Below, in pieces: positions 1-10,265 of a stretch of 64,000 bases of DNA. The stretch is from Rhabdornis inornatus (Eukaryota; Chordata; Aves; Passeriformes; Rhabdornithidae), in the NCBI GenBank assembly GCA_013397075.1, contig VWZS01004366.1, positions 82,829 through 146,828 on the forward strand, given 5' to 3'. The position numbers were made by a program, and so were the translations under genes. The notes below the pieces were generated by a model, which was not told the origin of the DNA, did not search any database, and saw only the letters and a program-made list of their open reading frames with translations. The first letter of the stretch is position 1, and the number at the start of each line of letters is the position of its first letter.

Positions 1-955
1 AGCAGGGAGCTGGGAGCCAGGAGGTTTTATGAGTTTCATTCCTTGTCTGTGCTCCAAAGCTTCATTGATAGAAATCTGCTTCTGTCAACATAGCCAGGGG
101 GGTGCCTGCAGACAGCACCTCCAAACTGACAGAACTCCAAGTTTCTGTTTGGAGAAGAGCCTCACCTGCCTGCGTGATGTCAGCTCCCCACAGCTCCTGG
201 GCATGGGAAAAGATCCAGCCCAGCCAGCCCCAGCACTGCTTTGGCTACAGGTTCAGCTCCAGCTCACTGGAGTCTTCCTTCTTCCTGAAATCCTCATTTC
301 TTCAGACACACCATTGATTTTGGTGCCTGAGAGTGAATAATGGATGTGGCACTGGGCCCTGAGTGTGCTCCCAACCCCCTGCTCCCACCTGAAGCAGAGC
401 AAGGGTCCTCAGCCCCCTCAAACCCCAAAAACTGTGTAGGGGCATCTTCAGAGAAACCTCAAATTGCAACACACATGGAAAGAGCCCAAAGTGACAGGGC
501 CAGGGGCCAGGGGGAAACCAGGGCAGGGCCAAAGGGAGCAATCCCCAGGGCTCTTCAGGGCCAAAGGGAGCCGTCCTCCAAGGCTTAGAACTGTGGTTGG
601 AAATATTCACTGCTCCAGGGCTCCTCTTGCCTTCTGCCCTTCCTTCTCCTGGAGGCTGTGCCAGAGTACAACCCACAGCTTTGTCCTTGCAGATGTTTCA
701 GATGTGGGCAGATGTTTCAGGCCATAGGAAGCAGCGATGATACCATTGACAAGGAGTAAAAAAAGAATGATCCCAATCTTCAGCACCTCCCAGATGCCAG
801 TCTGGGTGATGCCCACACACCAGGGCCTGCAATGGTTGCACCAGACTGGCACAGACAGAAAAAGCAGCCTGAGAAATACCAGCTTTTCCTGCTGCTGCCC
901 CAGGCATGTGCTGGTTTTCTCCTGGGCACCACCTGCTCCCTGGACACAGTTTGTG

Positions 956-1120
956 TTTCACAGAATCTGAAACTGGTTTGGGGTAAAAGAGATCTTAAAG
1001 TCCATCGCATCCCACCTCTTGCCAAGGGCAGGGACCCCTTCCACTATCCCAGGTTGCTCCAAGACCCATCCAACCTGGCCTTGGACACTTCCAGATGCCA
1101 CAGCTTCTCTGGAAAACCTG
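956..1120 (-). mobile_element. CR1 LINE 3' fragment
   Basis: Reverse-oriented CR1 tail: it starts CACAGAATC and runs through CCACTATCCCAGGTTGCTCC and CAACCTGGCCTTGGACACTT, a signature of avian CR1 3' ends. Confidence 0.88.
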
Positions 1121-1587
1121 CCTTTCCCCTCTCCATATTCTAGTAGCTCAGGAATGGGTGCTGTGTTTTCTGGCTCTTGGCTCTTCTCACTGGAGCAGGG
1201 ATTGTTGCTCTGGGCTGTGTTCTTTGATGATCTCATTTATCCGAAAAGGTATCTCTTTACCTCAGCCAGGATCTCCAGGAAACACTCACGGGCTGTCCTG
1301 GAGCTCTCTGTTCCAGAGTTCCTCCTTCACCCATGGCACAACTCTGCCTCACTCCAAGCAGTTCAAGGTCAGCAAAATGCCAAAGCCTGGTCTCCAGGAT
1401 CTCTAAGATTGGTGTCTCTGCCCAGCTCAGCCCCAGCTGGAGGCAGAGGGTGATAAAGGGTTGAAATGGTGTTTTCTCACCAGGGTAGCACTGCTGCGCT
1501 CTCCAGCAGCACCACTGATTCCGATACCTTTCCTGCTGCACCACTGCTAGGAAAAGTTGATGAAGAAGTGTTAGTAGCTGGCTGGCT

Positions 1588-1712
1588 GGGGCTCTGAGCA
1601 ACCTGGTCTAGTGGAACATGTCCCTTCCCACGACAGGGGATGGAAAAGATGCACTTTAAGGCCCCTCCCAACCCAAACCTTTCTGGGTAGGGATTTCTGG
1701 GATTCTGTCACT
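1588..1712 (+). mobile_element. CR1 LINE 3' fragment
   Basis: Forward CR1 tail: GAGCAACCTGGTCTAGTGGA, a diverged GGGGATGGAAAAGATG segment, then GGGATTCTGT at the 3' end. Confidence 0.82.
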
Positions 1713-2481
1713 CTACAAGGATCCTGGCACTTTTTCCTTGGCATCCATGTAAAGGCACAGTATGCACAGCTCCTGGCAGGGAGCAGGCATTGGGATGGAG
1801 ATCTGTTTGTGGAGCTGGGGATTACATCAGCTGCTGCTGATGACGGAGAGGCCAAATGGTGTGGACTAGTAGGAACAGCAAAAGGCAGGGAGCAGCTATA
1901 CATGGATAAGTACAGGATAAGTTATGGATTCTGACAAACCCAAACACTGCAGAAGCTGCTGCACCACCAACCCCAGCTGGGGATGGATTTGCTGAGTGTA
2001 ACACATTCTGATTTTGACCAGTTTTCAGACAAAATCCCAGCCCAGGACCAGCCAGGAGAGGGTGGGATAAAGCTGCAGTTCCCTGTGAGGAGCTGTCTCC
2101 TCACTCCCTGGCCATGTCTCCAGCAGTTGGAGCTGTGCCGTGCTGGCACCACAGGGCTTGGCTGGCTCTGAGTCACACCGGAGCCCCTGGCTCTAATCTC
2201 CTTTCTGGTCTTGTGATGATCATTTTCTGTGCTTCACAGCTTTTATTGCTGCAGCCTTATGAGACCTCGTCAGGAGGTGTAAAGGATTCTTCGTCCGGGA
2301 AGACACCACATGACCTGCAAGGATGTCCAAAGCTGTTCCTGATCGAAGCAGGAATAGAGCCAACCTCTAATACGTTCTAATATGACAGCTTTAATGTCTG
2401 TCTATTAATTACAGCCACAAACTACATTACAATTGCTGCTTTATAATTTGAAAACCCGATTTTAAAAAGAGCCTGTGCATC

Positions 2482-2577
2482 TGTAACCACCTGGTCTAGT
2501 GAAAGGTCTCCTATGGCAGGGGATGCGATGAGATGGGCTTTAAGGTCCCTCCAAACCATTGTGGGGTTCTGTGATTT
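2482..2577 (+). mobile_element. CR1 LINE 3' fragment
   Basis: Forward CR1 tail ending only about 50 bp before a ZMYND12 exon: CCTGGTCTAGTGAAAGG, TTTAAGGTCCCTCCAAACC and GGGTTCTGTGAT. Confidence 0.82.
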
Positions 2578-2626
2578 CCTTTTTCCCTGTCTTTTCTCAC
2601 TCTGCCCCTGCTCTGTTTCCCTGCAG

Positions 2627-2798
2627 GAATCCCTCATTGCTGTGACATTGAGCACAGCCCAGGGGTTTGTGTGGGCAGGGAAGCCCCTGGAAGCAATTCC
2701 TACAGCACTGCAGGCACTGCACTTCAGCTCCCAAGTGTTCGGCTCTGGCTCCATGCAGCTCGTGCCCATTTTTCTGCTGCTGGCTGAGGCCTCCACGG
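2627..2798 (+). CDS. ZMYND12: ZMYND12 exon: first TPR helices in window
   Basis: A polypyrimidine acceptor ends in CTGCAG at 2626, and the donor GTGAGC starts at 2799. It encodes a frame beginning ESLIAV and including AIPTALQALHF and LVPIFLLLAEAS, the counterpart of human AVPAALQSLRF and LVPAYLLLAEAS. It starts on a codon boundary and ends in phase 1. Confidence 0.9.
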
Positions 2799-5700
2799 GT
2801 GAGCATTGTCAACATGGGAATGCTGGCAAGGGCAAGGCCTCCCGGGTCAGGTTTCTGGTTTCCTTTTGCCATTTATCTGGAAAGGAGCAGCTCTGGGCCC
2901 TGCTCTGCCTCAAGGGCATTGCAGAGATTTGAGCTGTCCCACACACACACACCCCTCACACCCCTTTTCTGTGGCTCTGGGGCAAAGAATCTCTCAGCAC
3001 TCAGGAGATCAATGAAATCGAATGAAATGTTTTCTCCCTCTCTACCAATTCCCACAGGAGAAGCTCTATGAAAGTCTGTTCTTTACCTCTGTGGCCTTGG
3101 ATCTCTCTCCAAAGCATTAAATTCCAGAGGGTGTTTGTTTGTGTTTTTATCTCAGGGAACCAGCAAACATTTCAGAGGCGATTGCACCCAAAGAACTCCC
3201 CGGTTCATTCACAAATCTTGTTCTGCCTGAGCAGAGCTTTTTCTTATTGTATACTTTGGAAAACATGGCAAAAGAGGGCATGGGAGCTGCTCTCTCTGCA
3301 AGACAGAGCCCTGCAAATCACTGCCATTCCTGGAGCACACACAATGCTCTGCTGGCACAACAGAGCTGGCTCAGGGGTTGTTGTAAATGGTGCAGTGAGA
3401 GCAGGGAGAAAAAGTGCTGTGAGTAATTCCAGTGTGATAAGGTGAGAGTCATCATCGCCTGCCTGGAGCAAACCTGTGTAGGCCACATGTTCCAGAGAGA
3501 TTGTGTGCAGTGTATCCTCTGCCATGGAGCCAGGCTGGGAGAGCTGGGCGTGTTCACCTGGAGAAGAGAAGGCTCCAGGGAGAACTCAGAGCCCCTTCCA
3601 GGGCCTAAAGGGGCTCCAGGAGAGCTGGAGAGGGGCTTGGGACAAGGGCCTGGAGTGCCAGGACACAGGGAATGGCTTCCCACTGCCAGAGGGCAGAGTT
3701 AGATGGGATATTGGGAAGAAATTCCTCCCTGTGAGGGTGGGGAGGCCCTGGCACAGGGTGTCCAGAGCAGCTGTGGCTGCCCCTGGATCCCTGGAAGTCT
3801 CCAAGGCCAGGCTGGACAGGGCTTGGAGCAACCTGGGATAGTGGAAAGTGTCCCTACCCATGTTAGGGGGTGGAATGGGATGAACATGAAGGTCCCCTCC
3901 AATCCAAATCAGTCTGGAATTCTGTGGTTTCTGGCTCCTTTTGGAGCTCTCTACACATTCACTTGTCTGTAAATGAGAATTTAGACACCTGGGCAACTCA
4001 GAAGCACTTGGGAAAGAAGTGGGGAATCCCCAGACTGCATCTCCGTATCAAGCTACCCCAAAGGGACAGTCAGCAGTATTCTCTGACTTTCCAGATTAAA
4101 AAATGCTCCTTATCCTCCTTATTTCCCTGATTATCCCTACATGTCATTCCAGGCACTGGCTGTCTCCGCCAGGCAGCCAAGTATCTCTCCCAAGCCCAGT
4201 GGATCGTCCTCCAAACTCCAGACTGCAGTGCTGCTCTTCAGTCTAAGTTGCACCATGGGCTGGGGCTTTTCTCTATTGCTGAAGGAAACCTGGACCAGGC
4301 TTTGTATCACCTGGCCAATGATGTAAGTCCCTTGGGATACAGGAACAGGGAACACTTCTATTTTAATTCTTTCTCTCCTCCCAGATAGATATGGAAATGC
4401 CAACAGGCAGATTTGGGATCTTGAGAGCATTCACATCACAGACACCCGAACTGGATAGATCTGAGACACATGTGGATCCATGTGTGAGCTAAAGATGTGT
4501 TTTGCCAGTTATCCCTATTCCCATGAAGTGACAGAGAATTGTGGAACCACTACGGTTGGAAAAGCCCTCCATGATCATCAAGTCCAACCATTCCCCCAGC
4601 ACTGTCAGGTCCACACCTAGCCCTTGTTTCCGAGTGCCACATCCACGCGATTTTGAACACCTCCAGGGATGGTGATTCCACCACTGCCCTGCACAGCCTG
4701 TTCCAATACTTGAACACTCTTCCCATGAAGAATTTTTCCCAATATCCTACCTTGAACCTCCCCTGGCACAACCTGAGGCTATTTCCTCTTGTCCTGTGCC
4801 TTGTTCCCTGGGAGCAGAGCCCGACCCCACCTGGATGCACTCTCCTGTCAAGGAGTTGTGCAGAGCCAGATGGTCGCCCCTGAGCCTCCTTTTCTCGAGT
4901 CTGAGCTGCCCTCAGCCACTCCTCATATATTCCTCACATTCCTTGTCTTTATGGCTTCTCTCTATAAATTTCTCCATCAGCTTCATTGCAGTGCTGAGAT
5001 GCCCAGACATTCCTGCCCCAAACTGATGGAGTTGCCCTTTATTCCACAGATAATTTACATTTTGGCTGTTATTTACCTCAATACTTTCCCAGCTCTGTCA
5101 CCCATTATTTAATTAATGCCTTATTTCTCTATTTCAGTATCTGATTCAATGATGTTTTCTCCAATTCCACCTCTTTAGCCATGAAAACAGTTTGTTACAT
5201 TGGAAGTGGTCATTGCCAGCTGTGTTCTTGATGATGCTTTGCCTGTCATTTGATCCTCCAAAGCCAGATGAACTTCTCCACATCCTATTTCTGTCTCATG
5301 TAGACTAAATTTATCCAGTGCCGAGTGATGTATACCCACTCCTGTGGAATTAGATAGTGGCTTTGTGTGGGTGCAAATGATGACATAAAGGGAGAATTAG
5401 ACCCTTTCTATTATAACACACAACCCTGTCTCTGCTTAGTCTAGAAGCCCTTTGGGCATTTGAGAGAGTCCCACAAAGGAATCTCCCAAAAGGCTTTGGA
5501 GATTCCCCAAATCCTTTTCTTTTTTTTGTCGGTTTTTTGGTTTTTTTGGTGTTTGGGGTTTTTTTGTTTTGTTTTTTTTTTTTTTAAGATTCCCTAAATG
5601 TGGTGCCTGAAAGGGCACCAGGTAAGAAGTTTTTAACTCTTAGCAAGTTCAGGACCTGCCTGGACCTTGGCTCCATGTCTGGGGTCTGCTGAGAGTCACA

Positions 5701-8700
5701 CGCCAGCTCAGAATAGCTGGAATGCTCCACTGCTTTCCCACTGCTCCTCTGGGGCTCTGGAGAAAGAACAGGCTTGTCTGGGGGCTGGGAAAGCAGGAGG
5801 ATGGGCTTTGGGAGAGGTGGGATGGATGGGTGGCTCAGAGAGAGGAGGAGAGGTGGGAAACCTTCCCTGGACTTTAGAAAATGAACCGAGCAGGTGCCTC
5901 TGCTCCAGCCAGGGGGGATTTAGGGTGTTGTATTCCCATGGATCAACCTGAAAATACAGCTTTTTAGTACATTCCTATGGATAAACTCTGTGAACTAGGT
6001 ATATTCCAATGGATCCTATGGAAAAACCCCAAAATAGAATTCTTTAGTACCTCATTCCCATGGATAACCCCAAAACATAGAGGTTTTTATACCTTATTCC
6101 TTTACATAACCCCCAAAATACAGCTTGTTAGTGCCTCATTCCTATGGATAACCCCCAAATAGAGTTTTTAGTACGTCATTCCTTTACATTACCCCAAAAA
6201 AACAGCTTTTAAGTACCACATTTTCCAATCACTACCAGGCATAATTTGCACATAACAAATCCCCAGCATTTGCCATATTATTAATCCACAATTAAAAATT
6301 TCCCAGGTTTGACATGAACATGAACCTTCTGGGGTTTATCTTTTGTTTAATATTGATTTCAGGTTTACCTGGCTACTGCTGAGTTTGGACTAAATTCTGT
6401 TGAGGTCTCTGGAGGTTACTTCCACATGGCCAACATTTTCTTCCACCAGAATAAAATGGATACAGCAAACTCACTCTATACTGAGGTTGGTAGAACCAAA
6501 AATCATCCTCTGAATTTTTCTCAGCTTTTTCTAGTGCTCGTTCCAAAGGTTTTTCCGTTTCCTTTCAATGGGATGATGACCATATCATGTGTCAGTGTTG
6601 CCCTTTAGGATTAATCCCAGAAACCCTTTTCGTACATAAATAATTCTCTGAGTTAAAACAATGAGACATTAATTCCGTAATCAGTTCAAAATTCTTAATA
6701 AACTGTCTTCAGTTTGGGCAACCAAACCTTGTTAAAAACCAACTTTGCTACCAAATTTCCTGTGCCAGGGGTTAGAGTCCCACCAGTATAGACGGTTTGA
6801 GCAGTTCCTAAATCCAAGGAAGAGTGGGATACAAACAAGTCACCTAAAATTTACACTGGCAATCAGTGAAAAGTCACACTGATAAAAGATTTTCAGAATG
6901 GATTGATCAAGCAAGGAAAGTAATAATTATCTAATTGATTTAATAACTGAAAAAAATGAACTTTTATTTGTTTAAATCAATTTGTGTGGAAATGAGGTGC
7001 TGCCAGCTGCAAAATCCACCACCATTCCTGTCCAAAACTTCAACTCAACTAGCTTTTGGTGAATATTTAGGTTAGATTTGTTCAAGTTAGGTGAAAATCC
7101 CTAATCAGCTGGAGAAGTGAGCAATTCCAGCTGGAGCTGTGTGGGAGAGGAGCAGTGCGATCCCTCTGGGAACATCCAGCCTAGCTCAGTGACCCGCAGG
7201 CACGAAGAGGGGATGGGCCATGCAGGGACATTGTTTGGAGAACAATTGAATACCAGGGATTAACAGGAGTGAAATAATTCCCATGCTTCCTGCCAGGTGA
7301 GCAGCCTCTGGCATGACTGGCTGCTGAGCTCCCTTCAGGGGCACCAGCGAGTGCTCCGGGCCCGGGCAGAAGCTTCACCGTTCTCTGAGAATGAGGAAGG
7401 CATCAAGGATGGGATGAGTAAGAGCTGCTACTGCTCCAAAACCTTTGGGAAGTGGGGGGGTTAAACACCTGCACCCTACAGATTATGTTGGCAATGTTGG
7501 GGTTGGTATCGTGTTTCCAGAGGCTGAATTTAATGTCAATGCCAAGTGTTCTTGATGTCAGTGCTCGGCAGATTGCCACAGGCCACTTCAGGAATGAGGG
7601 TGTTCCGTGGAAATCCAGCTTTGCCCTTGCTGTTTGCATTCTCCATTTCTCAGTTCCCTTGGCACTGACTGGAGCAAAGCAAGATTTGATTCATGGACTC
7701 ATGGAATCATTCGGGTTAGAAAAGACCTTTAAAATCACCAAATCCTGTCCTGTTCACCACTAACCCACATCCCAAATGCCACATCCATATGTTTTCTGAA
7801 CACTTCCAGGTATGGTGACTCCACCATATCCCTAGGCAACCTGTTCCAATGCTTTACATGCCTTTCCATGAAAAGATTTCTTCTAGTATTCGAAGTAAAT
7901 CTCCCCTGATGCAATTTGATACTTGAGCATTCTCATTTCTTTGCAGCTCCTTCATCTCCCTTTAATAATGGATGTGACGTTTCAGCTCACTTAGGTGGGG
8001 GTACAGCTCCCTCCTGGAGCAGCAGGACATGATGGAATAGCTTGTACAGATAATTGGATGTATTAATCAGGAGAGTATTCTTGGAAGAAAGGCTGGGGAG
8101 TCTCTCACTGGCACATAAAGGTGCAGAAAGCATCAGTGTGCTGCTGATACTACCTCAGGCTCCCCTGAAACCAGACAGACTCTGGTTCTTGGCTCCTTTC
8201 AACCATCTTTGCTAGTAAGGACATTGTCAGGAAAGGGAATAAAAGCTTCTCTCCCTGGAATGTTCAGGGTCAGGTTGGACACCTTCCTCTATCCCAGGTT
8301 GCTCCAAGCCCCATCCAACCTGGCCTTGGACACTTTCAGGGATGGGGCAGCCACAGCTTCTCTGGGCACCCTGTGCCAGGGCCTCACCACCCTCAGACCA
8401 TGTTGATGTTTGTAGTAGCAATGGTTTGGTGTCTAGAAGAGCCAGCTGGGCTGTTGGAAGTTTTGAATCTATTCTCTTGCACAAATCCATCCATCAGGAT
8501 AATTTCTTTCTCCATGTAGCTGAAGCCCAGTGCAAGGAAGGAACGCGGGTGTTGCAGGCAGTGCTGAAGGCCAGGGAACAGGGACCACTGCAGCATCCTG
8601 GGGAAACAGCCCGAGTCCTGCATGCCCTGGCCATGATCCACTACCTGGGCCTGGATTTAGCCAAGGTAGGTTGTGTCTGAAAGGGTTCAGGAGAATTGGC

Positions 8701-10105
8701 CAACAGCTCTGGGGATCATCCTATCTCCTGGTCCTCTTGTTCCCCAGCACCTCTCCTGAGCCCACAGCGCTGGTGACCAAGGACAAAGTGCCTCATAGCT
8801 CTCAAACCAAGGGCTTAAGTGGGATATTAAGAGGAAATCCTAATCCATGGTGGGGAGGCCCTGGCACAGGGTGCCCAGAGAAGCTGTGACTGCCCCTGGA
8901 TCCCTGGAAGTGTCCAAGGCCAGTTTGGACAGGGCTTGGAGCAACCTGGGATAGTAGAAGTTGTCTCTGTCATGGGATATGAGATCAGCTTTAAAGTCCC
9001 TTGCAAGCCAAACTATTCTATAGTTCTGTGACCCGCACTCTGTCAAGGCTGAGAATCCTCGTGGATGTGTTTTGGTCTCTGCCAGGCCAGTGGATCCTGC
9101 AGTTATCCACATTTTCTGGCTTCATCCTTTATCTGGGCTATCTTGGCAGTGTAGCTGCCTTTAGACCTGAGCTCAGGGGTTACACAGAGCAAGACGTGGG
9201 GCTCACAGACTTATCCTTGAGCCAGACTCCCTTGAGTTCAGGGTTCAGTCTATTGGAGTCTGTAATTCCAGTTTGGCGTCTGCATTCCTGTATCTTTATG
9301 GCTTAAAAATTCACAAGTGAGTAGTAACTTCTGTGCTTTACCAAGAATTGATTTTGAGGAAGTGCTAAGCAGAAACCATCCGGAGATCAGGCCCCTCTGT
9401 TTGGAATCAGAGCTCAAAACCCTGAGTTTCTTCAGCCTAGGTTTTGAGGAATGAAAATATAGGTGGTGAAAAATACTGTGTTGAAATATTAATGGTCTCT
9501 TCATTGTATTATAGAAAGCCACAACTTGGGATTGTTTAGGAGACACAAACATTTAAATTTGTTTGAAAAAAAAAAACCAAAGCTTTATAATTGTGAGAGT
9601 GTCTAATCCCTGGAAGAGCTACCAAGGGAAATTATTTAGTTCCTTATCAAGAGGAATGAAGGATTTAGTTCAGAGTCAAGGACAGCTGTTTTTCTTCCCT
9701 GATATAGCTTTGGGATTGTTCAAAGGAGCTGTGTTAGACAGGAGGTGATGTCCAGCATGGGGGGCTGGGGTCAGTAATCTCCTGTCTGCACCACTGGATC
9801 CTAAATATGGGATCTGCTGGCAGCTTTAGGCTCTTCTGTAAAGCAGCTTGTAGAGGTCACCTCGGAAAGGGAGTCTGGATCAGCTCCAGGCTGCTCCTGC
9901 ACTGGGCCTCAGCAGGTATTTAACTACCCCATGAGAAAAGCCAGATTCCTGATAATTCCTGGGTGTTTCTTCTGTCCCATTCCAGGCCCGGGAGGTGGGG
10001 ATGAAAGCCTTCAACCTGGCCAAGCAGCTGCCCCAGCAAGACTCTCTAGAAACCATCGGTCACCTGCTGGAGCTGATTAATGCCCAGTTTTCCCACACCA
10101 CATAA
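2627..10105 (+). CDS. ZMYND12: ZMYND12, C-terminal six coding exons (5' part outside window)
   Basis: Six exons (2627-2798, 4153-4322, 6363-6485, 7297-7417, 8520-8665, 9986-10105) splice in frame into 283 codons and a stop, matching the part of human ZMYND12 (about 365 aa) after roughly residue 85. All introns are GT-AG and exon phases agree. The pieces resemble tetratricopeptide helices, for example LVPIFLLLAEAS, YLSQAQWIVLQ, YHLANDV and GGYFHMANIFF. In mammals ZMYND12 is a MYND-finger/TPR protein needed for sperm flagellum assembly with TTC29; that is family knowledge. The cysteine-rich MYND exons are not visible between 1 and 2626, so they should lie upstream. Neighbour SLC2A1 is convergent. 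The identity is firm; the exact 5' limit in this window is less so. Confidence 0.93.
3533..3933 (+). mobile_element. CR1 LINE 3' end, about 400 bp
   Basis: The longest forward CR1 tail in the ZMYND12 introns. It includes CACCTGGAGAAGAGAAGG, TGGGAAGAAATTCCTCCCTG, GGAGGCCCTGGCACAGGGTG and GGAATTCTGTGG at the end. It contains only untranslated/terminal CR1 sequence, no reverse transcriptase. Confidence 0.93.
4153..4322 (+). CDS. ZMYND12: ZMYND12 exon: TPR helices
   Basis: The acceptor is ATTCCAG and the donor GTAAGT. The phase-1 start joins the previous exon. It encodes YLSQAQWIVLQ, HHGLGLFSIAEGNLDQALYH and LANDV-like sequence, matching human YLFQAQWTVLK and ARYHLANDI. It ends in phase 0. Confidence 0.92.
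4530..5010 (-). mobile_element. CR1 LINE 3' end, about 480 bp
   Basis: Reverse-oriented CR1 of a different subfamily style. It starts CAGAGAATTGTGGAACCAC, then ATCATCAAGTCCAACCATTC, CCTGTTCCAATACTTGAACA and CCCTGGGAGCAGAGCC. Similarity fades after about 4920, so the far border is approximate. Confidence 0.88.
5930..6221 (+). repeat. Seven-copy degenerate repeat, about 42-bp unit
   Basis: Units begin ATTCCYATGGATAACCCC or ATTCCTTTACATAACCCC and continue to TTTTTAGTACCTC. Seven degenerate copies, one shortened, lie in the ZMYND12 intron before the 6363 exon. Confidence 0.8.
6363..6485 (+). CDS. ZMYND12: ZMYND12 exon: SGGYFHMANIFF TPR segment
   Basis: The exon is 41 codons, phase 0 to phase 0, with acceptor GATTTCAG and donor GTTGGT. 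It contains VSGGYFHMANIFFHQNKMD, the most conserved stretch against human SGGYFHLANIFYDLKKLD. Confidence 0.93.
7297..7417 (+). CDS. ZMYND12: ZMYND12 exon
   Basis: It begins VSSLWHDWL after acceptor TGCCAG (human VSEIWHAYL) and ends in phase 1 before donor GTAAGA. The second half is more charged and less conserved. Confidence 0.88.
7684..7925 (-). mobile_element. CR1 LINE 3' fragment
   Basis: Reverse-oriented: CATGGAATCATTCGGGTTAG, then CACATCCATATGTTTTCTGA, GGTGACTCCACCAT and CCTGTTCCAATGCTTTACAT. Same subfamily style as the copy at 4530-5010. Confidence 0.88.
8258..8402 (-). mobile_element. CR1 LINE 3' fragment
   Basis: Reverse-oriented tail: TATCCCAGGTTGCTCCAAGC, CAACCTGGCCTTGGACACTT and CACCCTGTGCCAGGGCCTCA. 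It lies about 120 bp upstream of a ZMYND12 exon. Confidence 0.88.
8520..8665 (+). CDS. ZMYND12: ZMYND12 exon
   Basis: The acceptor is CATGTAG and the donor GTAGGT. It encodes TEAQCKEGTRVLQAVLKARE and VLHALAMIHYLGLDLAK, aligning with human EAQEAEAIRILTSILNIRE and FVLKILVMFYYLMMNSSKA. A CR1 fragment lies just upstream. Confidence 0.9.
8812..9034 (+). mobile_element. CR1 LINE 3' fragment
   Basis: Forward tail: GGGGAGGCCCTGGCACAGGG, CCCCTGGATCCCTGGAAGTG, AGCAACCTGGGATAGTAG and the terminal ATTCTATAGTTCTGTGAC, which keeps the CR1 8-bp end pattern. Confidence 0.9.
9986..10105 (+). CDS. ZMYND12: ZMYND12 last coding exon and stop
   Basis: The acceptor is ATTCCAG. It encodes AREVGMKAFNLAKQLPQQ through FSHTT and a TAA stop at 10103-10105 (human QEYGMRALSLAKEQQ). 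A poly(A) signal follows about 140 bp downstream. Confidence 0.93.
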   Translation, partial: AREVGMKAFNLAKQLPQQDSLETIGHLLELINAQFSHTT

Positions 10106-10246
10106 AAACTGGCTCTGTCAGACCCAGGTGTTTGGCCAGGTTCTCTCTTATCCAGGTTCCTGAACACCATGAGCGTCACAAACCCTTGGTCCTTCCTGCT
10201 GCTGCCTCTTTCCTCTGAATCCCTGGCTGTCCCAAACTGTTTGGAA

Positions 10247-10252
10247 AATAAA
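10247..10252 (+). promoter_or_regulatory. ZMYND12: ZMYND12 poly(A) signal
   Basis: A canonical AATAAA lies 142 bp after the stop codon and is followed by a T/G-rich stretch (TTTTGGTCTG), as expected for cleavage near 10265-10275. The 3' UTR is therefore short, about 160 bp. Confidence 0.8.
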
Positions 10253-10265
10253 CATTTTGGTCTGA

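Larger units (their letters stand above)
1..2626. other. Presumed ZMYND12 intron / upstream sequence
   Basis: No exon resembling the MYND finger or the linker before the first TPR exon was found here in either strand. The stretch holds CR1 fragments and otherwise unique sequence. I infer it is intronic because the protein is incomplete at its N terminus. Confidence 0.5.

Noticed and set aside
1..340. 103-codon Cys-containing ORF considered as the missing MYND finger
   Set aside because: Cysteine spacing does not fit the MYND pattern and no splice path joins it in frame to the 2627 exon.
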